40,094 nt of DNA from a bacterium (GTDB lineage: Bacteria; Vulcanimicrobiota; Xenobia; Xenobiales; JADMJV01): the NCBI GenBank assembly GCA_018780265.1, contig JADMJV010000181.1, positions 1-40,094 on the forward strand. Direction: 5' to 3'. Both the position numbers and the translations under genes were made by a program. This document shows, piece after piece, positions 9,035 through 16,776 of the stretch. The notes under the pieces were generated by a model. It had not been told where the DNA came from and did no database searches. It was given only the letters and a program-made list of their open reading frames with translations. Each line of letters begins with the position of its first letter. Position 1 is the first letter of the stretch.

Positions 9035-9913
9035 ATGCCAGAAGGCGTGCTTCTTACGGGTTCAGACTTGCGAACGATGGTAGACAACCTGTGTGCGGAT
9101 GGGTTTTCTGGCTACGTCAAGTTTGAGCTTTCTCCCGGTAAGTTTGCCTACGTCTTTGTGGCCAATGGCGATCAGGTGCGAGCTTTCGAGATGGTTGACT
9201 CTCGGGGCGACGTAAAAGTGGCCAAGCCGGACCGCTTAATGAATATGGCCGGCGGCACCGGTCGTGTGCTGGCCTGGTCGTACATTCTCTCGGGCCGGTT
9301 GGCCTCGGTGCTGGGCAATTCTTTTGCTTTCAAGCCTCTCTATAGGGACTATCAGGTCAAGAAGAAAGAGCTGAAGAAAGTTCTCGACAATATGACTCAC
9401 GATTCCCACTCCGGGTTTTTGCAGTTTGACCTGGCCGACGGCCGGGCTGTGGTGGTGCTCGAAAAAGGGGAGCCCATTCACGACCAGTTTATTTCTCAGT
9501 ATGGTGAAGTCTTGTGTGGTCGTGAAGTGATTACCAATCTGTTTGATTACGTCTACTCGCAGGGTGCCGTGGTGCATGTTTTCGCGGAAAAGTCCCACGA
9601 ATTGGATACCCGCAGTCGGCGCGCCAATGACGATCTGGACAAGATGATTCAATTGACGGTCAAGCCGGTGGGCGGCATGTTTGCGAGCAAAGATACCGTC
9701 AATCTGGACCTTGAGTACGCTCGTGGTTGGGGTTATAACGGTAAGTCGGCCTTTCAGGTGGCCATCGAGGACATGGACGGACGGCTGTTGGGGGTATACA
9801 AGGCCAAGGGTGTTTCGAAAAAGAATTTGATGCTGGAGATTCCCCAGAAAATCCTCAGTGAACTGGGACTGTTGGAAAACCAGGAGGTCGTTGTTTATCC
9901 TCATGGAGATTAA
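9035..9913 (+). CDS. Tandem PATAN/DUF4388-like protein
   Basis: 292 aa from ATG 9035, possibly 301 aa if initiation is at ATT 9008. Two similar halves are visible. Residues ~9-60 (LRTMVDNLCADGFSGYVKFEL, then FAYVFVANGDQVRAFEM) and ~115-160 (KKVLDNMTHDSHSGFLQFDL, then VVVLEKGEPIHDQFI) share the helix, 'SG-x-hydrophobic strand', hairpin, 'G-x-hydrophobic' pattern of PATAN/DUF4388-type domains. Such domains are associated with two-component and motility signalling. A C-terminal beta-rich segment (LLGVYKAKGVSKKNLMLEIP) resembles a small beta-barrel. There are no catalytic residues and no signal peptide. It ends 3 bp before the roadblock gene, which points to co-translation. The domain assignment is by eye and tentative. 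Confidence 0.7.
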   Translation: MPEGVLLTGSDLRTMVDNLCADGFSGYVKFELSPGKFAYVFVANGDQVRAFEMVDSRGDVKVAKPDRLMNMAGGTGRVLAWSYILSGRLASVLGNSFAFKPLYRDYQVKKKELKKVLDNMTHDSHSGFLQFDLADGRAVVVLEKGEPIHDQFISQYGEVLCGREVITNLFDYVYSQGAVVHVFAEKSHELDTRSRRANDDLDKMIQLTVKPVGGMFASKDTVNLDLEYARGWGYNGKSAFQVAIEDMDGRLLGVYKAKGVSKKNLMLEIPQKILSELGLLENQEVVVYPHGD

Positions 9914-9916
9914 AGC

Positions 9917-10273
9917 GTGACCGACCTCAAGCGCGTTCTGGAAAATTTTTGTCGAGTAGACCTCGTCCGGGGGGCTTTGATTCTGGACGATCAAGGCCTG
10001 CTGATCGAGGAGTTTTTCAACGAAGAGCCTGACAGTGGTGCCATAGGCATGCTGGTACTGAGGGCTGTTCAGTTGGGCATGCAGTTGGTGGACGAATTGG
10101 GGAAGAGTCCCCTGCACCAACAGTATCTCGAATTCGCCGACTGTCAGATCACGGCTGAACAGCTGGCCAACGACTGCGTTCTGGTGGTGGTGGCTAAGGC
10201 CAATGCCAACCTGGGCCGTCTGCGCCTGGAGATTCGTAAGTCGAAATCAGCCGTGGAGGCGATGTTGGCATGA
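9917..10273 (+). CDS. Roadblock/LC7 (MglB-like) domain protein
   Basis: 118 aa from GTG 9917. It has the single-domain roadblock/LC7 layout: an N-terminal helix (DLKRVLENFCRV), a strand with ALILDDQGLLIEEFF, a central long helix, then DCVLVVVAKANANLGRLRLEIRKS, which is the usual conserved 'hydrophobic strand, A-N-LG-LR' ending. Roadblock proteins dimerise and act as partners or GTPase-activating proteins of small Ras-like GTPases such as MglA. No GTPase gene is in the window. It overlaps the receiver gene by 4 bp (ATGA) and follows the PATAN-like gene by 3 bp. The family call is firm; the partner is unknown. Confidence 0.85.
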   Translation: MTDLKRVLENFCRVDLVRGALILDDQGLLIEEFFNEEPDSGAIGMLVLRAVQLGMQLVDELGKSPLHQQYLEFADCQITAEQLANDCVLVVVAKANANLGRLRLEIRKSKSAVEAMLA

Positions 10274-10662
10274 AATCCAAGCGGATTCTGGTGGTGGAGG
10301 ACGACCCCGTCACCTGCGAAGTGATTCAGGTTGTGCTGGAGGATTTCGGTTTCGAACTGATGACTGTTCACGATTCGGAGCAGGCCATGCAGGTGGCTCG
10401 AGATGCTCCGCCTGATCTGGTTTTGTTGGACCTGTCTTTGCCTGGTTCGGATGCTCTTGAGCTGTGTGCGATACTCAAACGGGAGCCGGCGACTCACGGT
10501 TCGGCCGTGGTATTGATGACCCATCAACTGAGCGAAGAGGAACTGGCCGAGGTGGTCAACTCAGAAGCCGATGCTCAGGTATCTAAACCCTTCAGTCCCC
10601 TAGGGCTTTTGGCCATTGTTCACGAATGTTTGCAGCGACAGGTGGCCGCATCATCCGGCTAA
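10270..10662 (+). CDS. Stand-alone response-regulator receiver (CheY-like)
   Basis: 130 aa, one receiver domain with no output domain. The acidic pocket is E10-D11-D12, the phosphoacceptor is D54 in VLLDLSLPG, the switch Thr is T84 in VVLMTH and the conserved Lys is K106 in SKPF. All positions needed for phosphotransfer are present. It would pass a phosphorylation signal by protein binding, plausibly to the TPR or roadblock partners encoded around it. It starts inside the previous gene's stop (ATGA overlap) and ends 25 bp before the TPR-roadblock gene. No histidine kinase is adjacent; the nearest is at 16773. Confidence 0.93.
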   Translation: MKSKRILVVEDDPVTCEVIQVVLEDFGFELMTVHDSEQAMQVARDAPPDLVLLDLSLPGSDALELCAILKREPATHGSAVVLMTHQLSEEELAEVVNSEADAQVSKPFSPLGLLAIVHECLQRQVAASSG

Positions 10663-10687
10663 GAGTCGTGCGAGAGGAGCCCTGGCC

Positions 10688-12502
10688 ATGATGCGAGGCA
10701 TTGAGCAGAAAACCACCCTCGAGCAGAAGCTGGAAAAGCTTCGTCTCATCTGTGAGAAAGCGCCCGATAATTCCATCGGGCTGCTGGCTCTGGCTGAGAC
10801 CGCTTTTCGGCGAGGGTTGCGTCTTGAGGCGCTAGAAGCCTATCAAAAAGTGCTTAAGGATGAGTCGGTAGCCGAAGCTCATTTGTGCATGGCTCAAATG
10901 TATCGCCACCACGGTCTGTTTCAAGAGGCCATTACCGAGTTGCGCACCCTTTTTGAAATCGAGCCGGGTTACCCGGAGGCTCACGTCTTTGCCCGAGAGT
11001 TGGCCAGCGAAACAACCCTGCCGCCAGACATCGAAGAAGTTTTGGTGGAGGGATGCGGCAACGACGAACTGTCGCTGGCTCGGGTGCGCTTGAGTATCGC
11101 CCGGTCTTTGGTCCTGCGCGAGGGCCAGGAGCTTGTTGCCATTCAGGACGCCAATTCAGGCGACCCAACTTTTGGCTACTACATTGGGGAAACCCGCAAA
11201 CGGCTGACCTACTGTGAGGAAGTGCTGTCGCGCCTGAACATGCTGGAAGAGGCTCGCCGCACTTACCTGGCCGATCAGGACCGGCAGCGTCAGATCGAAC
11301 GGGAGCGCCAACTGGAGTTGGTGGAACTGGGGCGCCAGCGAGCCGCTGCGGCCCAGGCCGAGGCTCAGGCTGCGGAGGTTCAGGCTCAAACCACGGTCGC
11401 TAGCGACATGGGGCTGGATATGACGGTGGATATGGGCGTTTATGAGTCCCATGAAGAAAGTCTTGAGGTGGACGGATACTCGTCCGAGGCGGAGGTCAGT
11501 TACGAACTGGATGAGCTGGCCGGACTGGAGGTTTCGCAGCCGCTCGACCCTGGCCAGGACCTGAGCGAGGCTCCGGAGGTTCAGGCCGGGCTGATAGAAG
11601 CTCAGATCGAGCGGGTGTTTACGCCCAGCGCACTGGATATGGGGGGGTACGAACCTGAACCGGTACACCAGGTGGACCACCCAGAGTCCACGGTGGCACC
11701 GCTGCAACTGTTGGTCGACATGATGCCTGCCCCCGAACTCTATATCCGCCCGGAAGAGCCGGTTTCCGCTCGCGGGCCGGCCTTGTGGGATGACCCGCCG
11801 CGGGTGCTCTCGCATCTGACAGAGGCGGCCGAACCCTTGTTGGATGCTTATGCTCATCACGAAGATATGACCCTGGATCTGACGCCCACTCTGGTGGGAG
11901 ATCTGCCGGACCCCGAGCCCGAGGACCCGGTGTCCGCGGTGGCTTTGGTGCTCGATCCTGAGCCAGAGCCGGTGGCAGTTGGGGAGTTATGGGACGATGG
12001 ACCGCTTCCCCTGCCGGACGAGCAGGCCGTGGCCTGTATCGATCCGATCCCAGAAGAGATTCAGGAGGCGGCTCCCGAGTCCGTGGAGGGCCTTGCTGAG
12101 AGTGTCGACTCGGGTCAAAATTTTGCCCAGCTGTACCAACCTTTGCTGGCCAGTTTGGATGGGTTGATACAAACCCTGGCCAAGACTCGCAGTGTATCGT
12201 CGGTGTTTTTGCTAAATCGCGACGGGTATCCCATTTGCGAGCAAGTGAAGGACCCCATTACGCGGGAGCGATTGTCGGAGTTTATCTTGGAAACGGTGAG
12301 CTTTCTGGAGGCGTTTTCTGATTCTCCTCAGTACTGGGTCCTTGAGTGTGCTGGCGGCATTGTGGTCATTCAGTCGGTGGACTCGTTCCACTTTCTGGTG
12401 ACCATCGGTCAGACCGGTGCAAATTTCGGGGCTCTGCGCTATACAATGGATCGAGTCCGACCCAATTTTGAGCAGGTATTGCAAGCCGTTACACCAAGCT
12501 AA
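10688..12502 (+). CDS. TPR - disordered acidic linker - roadblock/LC7 fusion
   Basis: 604 aa from ATG 10688, chosen because GAGAGGAG at 10672-10679 is 8 bp upstream. The frame is open to 10616, but that would overlap the receiver gene. Domains: TPR-like repeats (residues ~10-125, LLALAETAFRRGLRLEALEAYQKVL), a charged coiled-coil with RQRQIERERQLELVELGRQR and Ala-Gln runs, a long acidic Pro/Glu-rich linker (~residues 235-470), and a C-terminal roadblock/LC7-like domain (about 477-600: LASLDGLIQTLAK, SVFLLNRDGYPICEQV, FHFLVTIGQTGANFGALRY). It joins in one chain the two module types that flank it, which supports the idea of one complex. The next gene starts 7 bp later. Confidence 0.82.
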   Translation: MMRGIEQKTTLEQKLEKLRLICEKAPDNSIGLLALAETAFRRGLRLEALEAYQKVLKDESVAEAHLCMAQMYRHHGLFQEAITELRTLFEIEPGYPEAHVFARELASETTLPPDIEEVLVEGCGNDELSLARVRLSIARSLVLREGQELVAIQDANSGDPTFGYYIGETRKRLTYCEEVLSRLNMLEEARRTYLADQDRQRQIERERQLELVELGRQRAAAAQAEAQAAEVQAQTTVASDMGLDMTVDMGVYESHEESLEVDGYSSEAEVSYELDELAGLEVSQPLDPGQDLSEAPEVQAGLIEAQIERVFTPSALDMGGYEPEPVHQVDHPESTVAPLQLLVDMMPAPELYIRPEEPVSARGPALWDDPPRVLSHLTEAAEPLLDAYAHHEDMTLDLTPTLVGDLPDPEPEDPVSAVALVLDPEPEPVAVGELWDDGPLPLPDEQAVACIDPIPEEIQEAAPESVEGLAESVDSGQNFAQLYQPLLASLDGLIQTLAKTRSVSSVFLLNRDGYPICEQVKDPITRERLSEFILETVSFLEAFSDSPQYWVLECAGGIVVIQSVDSFHFLVTIGQTGANFGALRYTMDRVRPNFEQVLQAVTPS

Positions 12503-12509
12503 CTGGCGG

Positions 12510-14921
12510 GTGGACTCGATACAGCGATTTCTTGACTTTCTTTTTGACCGGCTTTTCGTCCAGTTAACCAAGGCCATGTTTGTGCTATTGTTGGTGCTGC
12601 CGGGCCTGGCGGCAGTGGTGGTCAACCTCTCCAATCAGCTCCCGCCCAATCCTAATCACCCTGTCCTGTCGATGAGTTTGGCCCGGGTGGATTCGGGTTT
12701 CCAGTTGGGCATGGGGCCGTATTTCCTGCGTGCCTGGCTGATGGTCTTAACCGGCTTCACGGTGCTGGTGGGCGTTCAGGTGCCGGTGGCGGGGCGAAAA
12801 TTGTGGCTGGCTTCGTGGGCCTTTCAGGCCATAGCTGTGATTTCGGCGCTCAACTGCAGCCACCCCTTTGAGGCGCTCCAGACGGTGGCCGACACAGCTT
12901 TGCTGAACGTGGTGGCCTTGCTGGCATTCGCGATTACCCCACGGACTTTGTTGCCGGCTGCTCTGTCACTGGCCGCCACTGTGGTGGCCGTGCTTTCGAT
13001 CGACACCTATATCCGTTTCCCGCAGGACGATAGCCGACTCACCGGGACTTTTCACCAGCCCAACATGACGGCCACCTTCATGGCGGCGGCCCTGCCCTGG
13101 CTGCTCAATCACTACATGCGGAAAGACCAGCGGCGACTGGTGCAGTTTGCCTCCTTTTTGGCCGGCGCGGCGGTGTTAACCACTCTATTGCTAACGGCAA
13201 CTCGGGCGGCCTGGCTATTTGCCGTGGTTTGCCTGGGCTTCCGCTGGTGGTTGGGCGGATTTTTGCGCACTCAGCCAATGCGTCTCCGGCACTTGCTGGG
13301 CGCGGCGACGGTCAGCCTGGTTTTGGTGCTGACCTACTGGCTGGGAACCCATTGGTGGTTGGCTTTTGCGGGAGCCTTTGTGATTGTGGCGTTGGGAGCT
13401 TACCGCTCGGGCCTGCGCGGGGACGGCCTGATTCTGGTGATCGCGGCGGCCTGGCTGTCCTATGGCGCGTTTGCCACGATGACCTCGTTGCGCGCTGACG
13501 CTCAGGCCAATGTAGAAAGCCGAGTGCGCGACCTGTCCGAGGGAACGGATTACAGTCTGCTGTCGCGGCTGGAGTTTTGGCGGGCGGCCGTATTGATGGG
13601 CTTGGAAAATCCGGGGCTGGGCGTGGGACCGCGCGGTTTTCATCGTTACTATCCTAGCTATCAGCAGGATCAACGGTGGTTTTCCAAATATGCGCACTCG
13701 TCCGTACTCAGTTGTTGGGCCGAGTTGGGCATTCCTGGAACGGTGCTGTTGGCTGGGTTGGCCGGGCTATGGCTGAGCGGCGTGGGGCGGGGTCTGGTGC
13801 GTCTTTCCGCCGAGGGGGACCCTTCTGCGCTGTTGGATGCGATCACTTCCTCTGTGATCTTGACATTGTGCGCCTCGGTGGACGTGCAGTGGCAGTTTCC
13901 CACTCTGACAATCACCTGGGCCGCCTGGTTGGGCTACTCCCTGGCCCTGGCCTGGCCCGAGCAGCCAGTGGCTCTGGCGGCCGCCGCCGTGGCAGATGAT
14001 CAGCCGATCCATGCATGGACCCTGAGGCCCCGAGTGCTCATCTGCTATCTGTTGATCACGGTGATGGGCGTGGGATCGGCTCTCAATTTGTGCTGGGCCT
14101 TTGGGCAATACTATTCGGACCTGTCCGAGGAGCTTCTCAAGCGGGGCAAAGTGGTTGAGACTATCGAGTGCGACAAGCGCGCTTTACAGCTCAATCCCTT
14201 CCAGGCCAGTTACTATCACCATTTGGGCCTGGCCTATTCGGCCGCGCTGTCCCTGAAGGCCCCGCCCGTCAAGCTGACTGAATACCTGGCCGTAGCCGAG
14301 CGGGCGGTGCGCCTGGATTCGCATCGGGCCGTTCACTACGACCTGTTGTCCAAGGCATTGCGGGCCAACCACAAGCCCGCGCAGGCCCGAGAGGCTTTGC
14401 ACAAGGCTCTGGAGTGCGATCCGGTCAACTATCCTAGCTTCTACACTACCCTGGCCGAAATGGCTGTGGCCCCAGGCGAGAAGTCTCAGCGAGAGCGGTT
14501 GTTGTTGGCCTGCGTGCAGCGTTTCCCGGCAGAGGCCCTGGAGAGCATGTTTACCTTTCGCAGTTCTGACATCTCCCGCCAGATGTCGGAGTCTTATCTT
14601 TTGCTGGCCGAACTCAGCGATCCGGGAGTGCACCCGGAGATCGCAGTGGGCTACTATGAAGAGTTACTCAAGATCAAGCCCGACGATCTTCCGGGTCAGA
14701 TGGGCCGATTTGTCTGCCTGGTCAATCTCAATCGCCTCAAAGAGGCTCATAAGCTGGCCTTGAAAATGTATTACCAGTCGCCTCAGCCCGAGACCCTGGA
14801 CGCACTCAAGCACGTCTATCAGTTCGAGACGATACCTTTTGACCCCACCGGGCTGCCGCCGATCCCCGCCCGCAAGCAACTACCCCCAACTCCGACCCCA
14901 GGACCGGACCAACTGAAATAG
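12510..14921 (+). CDS. O-antigen ligase/polymerase family membrane protein with C-terminal TPRs
   Basis: 803 aa from GTG 12510, 7 bp after the preceding stop; the frame is open to an ATG at 12417 inside the previous gene, which I reject. The first ~530 residues hold about a dozen hydrophobic helices with Wzy/WaaL-family landmarks: TGTFHQPNMTATFMA, LTATRAAWLFAV, and the periplasmic loop SRLEFWRAAV-GLGVGPRGFHRYYP followed by YAHSSVLSCWAELGIPG. This family transfers or polymerises lipid-linked glycans on the outer face of the inner membrane. From ~residue 535 the chain is soluble and carries TPRs (LNPFQASYYHHLGLAYSAAL), a combination known for this family. It overlaps the convergent dprA gene by 103 bp. 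The glycan substrate cannot be told from sequence. Confidence 0.88.
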   Translation: MDSIQRFLDFLFDRLFVQLTKAMFVLLLVLPGLAAVVVNLSNQLPPNPNHPVLSMSLARVDSGFQLGMGPYFLRAWLMVLTGFTVLVGVQVPVAGRKLWLASWAFQAIAVISALNCSHPFEALQTVADTALLNVVALLAFAITPRTLLPAALSLAATVVAVLSIDTYIRFPQDDSRLTGTFHQPNMTATFMAAALPWLLNHYMRKDQRRLVQFASFLAGAAVLTTLLLTATRAAWLFAVVCLGFRWWLGGFLRTQPMRLRHLLGAATVSLVLVLTYWLGTHWWLAFAGAFVIVALGAYRSGLRGDGLILVIAAAWLSYGAFATMTSLRADAQANVESRVRDLSEGTDYSLLSRLEFWRAAVLMGLENPGLGVGPRGFHRYYPSYQQDQRWFSKYAHSSVLSCWAELGIPGTVLLAGLAGLWLSGVGRGLVRLSAEGDPSALLDAITSSVILTLCASVDVQWQFPTLTITWAAWLGYSLALAWPEQPVALAAAAVADDQPIHAWTLRPRVLICYLLITVMGVGSALNLCWAFGQYYSDLSEELLKRGKVVETIECDKRALQLNPFQASYYHHLGLAYSAALSLKAPPVKLTEYLAVAERAVRLDSHRAVHYDLLSKALRANHKPAQAREALHKALECDPVNYPSFYTTLAEMAVAPGEKSQRERLLLACVQRFPAEALESMFTFRSSDISRQMSESYLLLAELSDPGVHPEIAVGYYEELLKIKPDDLPGQMGRFVCLVNLNRLKEAHKLALKMYYQSPQPETLDALKHVYQFETIPFDPTGLPPIPARKQLPPTPTPGPDQLK

Positions 14922-15877
14922 CCCTGACTGTCTCGTGTCATCTGGCCCATTCTTTCCCAGTGGCTGAGTCGAGCCAGCGCCTCGGGCAGTTCCAGTCCCA
15001 GGCGCCGGGCCCAATCTTGAGGGAAGGCCGGTCCTTGCTTGGATAATTCTCGGCTGACGACTAATCCAGGCAGTTGGGTGATCAGGTCAGAAGGGGTGCG
15101 CGCCAGCAGGGCACCTTCCTGGAGTAGTTTGAGGTTTCCCTCGTAGTTGGGCTGGTCAAGCGCTCCTGGCAAGATGAATACATCGCGGCCTAGATGCAGG
15201 GCGTGGTCGACCGTGAGCATCACGCCGCTGCGAGCGGGGGCCTCGATCACCAGCACCGCCTGGGCCAGAGCCGCCAGCAGTCGGTTGCGTTGTTGAAAAT
15301 GAAAGGCCTGGGCGGGAGTGCCGGGCGGGTATTCGCTGAAAACGATGCCGTGGGCTTCAATTTGTTGGAGTAGTTGCATGTTTTCAGATGGATAACAGAC
15401 ATCCAGGCCGCATGCCATCACCGCTACCGGGTAGGGGTTGGGGGCATTCAGGGAGGCCCAATGGGCGGCGCAATCGATGCCTCGGGCCAGACCACTGACG
15501 ATCACCGCGCCTGCCTGGGCCAGGACCGTGGCGAAGCGGGTGGCCAGTTGACGACCCCGGGGCGTGGCCCGGCGAGTGCCCACCACGGTCACGCAGGTTG
15601 GCTGGTCTGCCAGCGGTTGCAGGTTGCCCCGGTAGAAGAGCAGGGGAGGTGGGTAGGTCAGGTGCTGCAGTCGGGCCGGATAGCTGGCCTCGTAGCGAGT
15701 GACGAAGGGCGTGCGCAATGCATTTTGCATGGCTTCATAGGGTGGACCGCTGATGTTTTTGGCCCGGGCCAGAGCCACCGCTTGTTGAGGGCTGGGATGG
15801 CTGAGCAGAAAGCTTCGATAGGCGGGCCCGAGCGACGGGCACAGGGTAAGCCACATCAGGGCTTCTCGATCACCCAT
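14819..15877 (-). CDS. dprA: DNA-processing protein DprA (Smf)
   Basis: 352 aa. The Rossmann-like DprA core is clear: VVGTRRATPRGRQLA, VIVSGLARGIDCAAH, MACGLDVCYPSEN, FSEYPPGTPAQAFHFQQRNR and VIEAPARSGVMLTVDHAL. DprA binds ssDNA and loads RecA during natural transformation. After the core there is a helical tail (LGLELPEALARLSHWERMG) that could be the usual winged helix, then ~30 odd Gly-rich residues encoded opposite the O-antigen-ligase gene. The 103-bp convergent overlap probably reflects a lost stop codon. Its ATG overlaps the end of the SpoVG-like gene by 8 bp, so the two form an operon. No other competence genes are in view. Confidence 0.95.
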   Translation of the reverse strand: MGDREALMWLTLCPSLGPAYRSFLLSHPSPQQAVALARAKNISGPPYEAMQNALRTPFVTRYEASYPARLQHLTYPPPLLFYRGNLQPLADQPTCVTVVGTRRATPRGRQLATRFATVLAQAGAVIVSGLARGIDCAAHWASLNAPNPYPVAVMACGLDVCYPSENMQLLQQIEAHGIVFSEYPPGTPAQAFHFQQRNRLLAALAQAVLVIEAPARSGVMLTVDHALHLGRDVFILPGALDQPNYEGNLKLLQEGALLARTPSDLITQLPGLVVSRELSKQGPAFPQDWARRLGLELPEALARLSHWERMGQMTRDSQGYFSWSGPGVGVGGSCLRAGIGGSPVGSKGIVSN

Positions 15878-16106
15878 GACGCAGCCTCAGCGACTCCAAC
15901 AGGGCCTTTTCCAGTCTGCGATCCTGGATGCTGAAGAGAGTTTGCCACACCCCCTGCACTCTGCGTCCCGGTGGAGTGAGCCGCCAGCCTTCGGCGTGTT
16001 CTTCTAGCTTGAGGCCGCGCAGGCGTAGGCCCTGCATTTCAACTTCGGCCACGGCCCTCACCCAGGGATGGCCGTGGATCTTTTCCATTCGGGTGACTGA
16101 AAACAT
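15870..16106 (-). CDS. Small SpoVG-like protein
   Basis: 78 aa. The pattern MEKIHGHPWVRAVAEVEMQG, LRLRGLKLEEHAEGWRLTPP-GRR resembles SpoVG (N-terminal strand, 'AxAxVxLxxxFxVRGIKV', 'GLFVAMPSRK'), but it is diverged and the C-terminal helix differs. SpoVG-type proteins bind DNA/RNA and regulate gene expression in many non-sporulating bacteria. It lies directly upstream of dprA with an 8-bp overlap. A GGAG (minus strand, complement of 16119-16122) sits 12 nt before the ATG. I am fairly sure it is a gene and only moderately sure of the family. Confidence 0.6.
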   Translation of the reverse strand: MFSVTRMEKIHGHPWVRAVAEVEMQGLRLRGLKLEEHAEGWRLTPPGRRVQGVWQTLFSIQDRRLEKALLESLRLRHG

Positions 16107-16114
16107 GCTGTGGT

Positions 16115-16223
16115 GTTGCTCCTAACTTGGTGTGGGTGCATTACAGCACAGGCCCGTCGGCAGGTGTTGAACTGGGCATGAGCATTCTATGTCCAAAGTT
16201 TTTTTGGGCCAGGGGGGAGCAAC
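16115..16223. promoter_or_regulatory. Divergent promoter region flanked by 8-bp inverted repeat
   Basis: The 139-bp gap between the SpoVG-like gene (minus) and hslV (plus) must hold both promoters. GTTGCTCC at 16115-16122 and GGAGCAAC at 16216-16223 form an exact 8-bp inverted repeat, with the GGAG halves pointing outward as part of each transcript's leader. The minus-strand copy is placed as a Shine-Dalgarno. No convincing -35/-10 pair could be fixed by eye. Confidence 0.35.
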
Positions 16224-16245
16224 CTGAGGTGTCGAAACGGCATCA

Positions 16246-16776
16246 ATGCGAATTCTTTCCACAACTATTTTGTGCGTTCGTAAGCACGACCAGGTCTGCA
16301 TGGGGGGCGACGGCCAGGTCACATTGGGCAACATGATCATCAAAGGCCAGGCCCGTAAGGTCAGGCGCATGGCCGACGGCAAAGTTTTGGGAGGCTTTGC
16401 CGGGTCGGCGGCAGACGGGTTGAGCCTGTTTGACCGCTTTGAGAAACGCCTGCAAGAGTTTCCCGGTCAGTTGCGGCGGGCGGCCGTGGAGTTGGCGCGC
16501 GATTGGCGGACGGAACGGTCTTTGCGACGCCTGGAGGCGATGCTGATTGTGGCCGACAAGGATACCGTGCTGGTGCTTTCGGGCACGGGCGAAGTGCTGG
16601 AGCCCGACGATCAAATTGCTTCGGTGGGCAGTGGCTCAGGCTTTGCCCTGGCGGCCGCACGGGGACTGCTGCGCAATACCGAAATGTCGGCCGAGGCCAT
16701 TGTGCGCGGATCGCTGGAGATCGCCGGTGAAATCTGCATTTATACCAATCAGAATCTCACCATAGAAACTCTGTGA
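16246..16776 (+). CDS. hslV: ATP-dependent protease peptidase subunit HslV (ClpQ)
   Basis: 176 aa. HslV is the threonine peptidase of the HslUV protease; it forms a two-ring dodecamer activated by the AAA+ unfoldase HslU in the cytosol. The sequence aligns end to end with the family: TTILCVRK, MGGDGQVTLGN, KGQARKVRRM, GGFAGSAADGLSLFDRFE, AAVELARDWRTERSLRRLEA, VGSGSGFALAAARGLL and AGEICIYTNQNLTIETL. The nucleophile should be T6, so a five-residue propeptide (MRILS) must be removed; short propeptides occur in other HslV/ClpQ proteins. hslU is not next to it. Instead the histidine-kinase gene follows with a 4-bp GTGA overlap. Confidence 0.96.
   Translation: MRILSTTILCVRKHDQVCMGGDGQVTLGNMIIKGQARKVRRMADGKVLGGFAGSAADGLSLFDRFEKRLQEFPGQLRRAAVELARDWRTERSLRRLEAMLIVADKDTVLVLSGTGEVLEPDDQIASVGSGSGFALAAARGLLRNTEMSAEAIVRGSLEIAGEICIYTNQNLTIETL

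Noticed and set aside
10616..10687. Longer start for the TPR-roadblock gene
   Set aside because: It would overlap the receiver gene, has no SD, and the added residues are not protein-like; ATG 10688 has a clear SD.
15374..15934. 186-aa plus-strand ORF opposite dprA
   Set aside because: Antisense shadow of a confidently identified gene.
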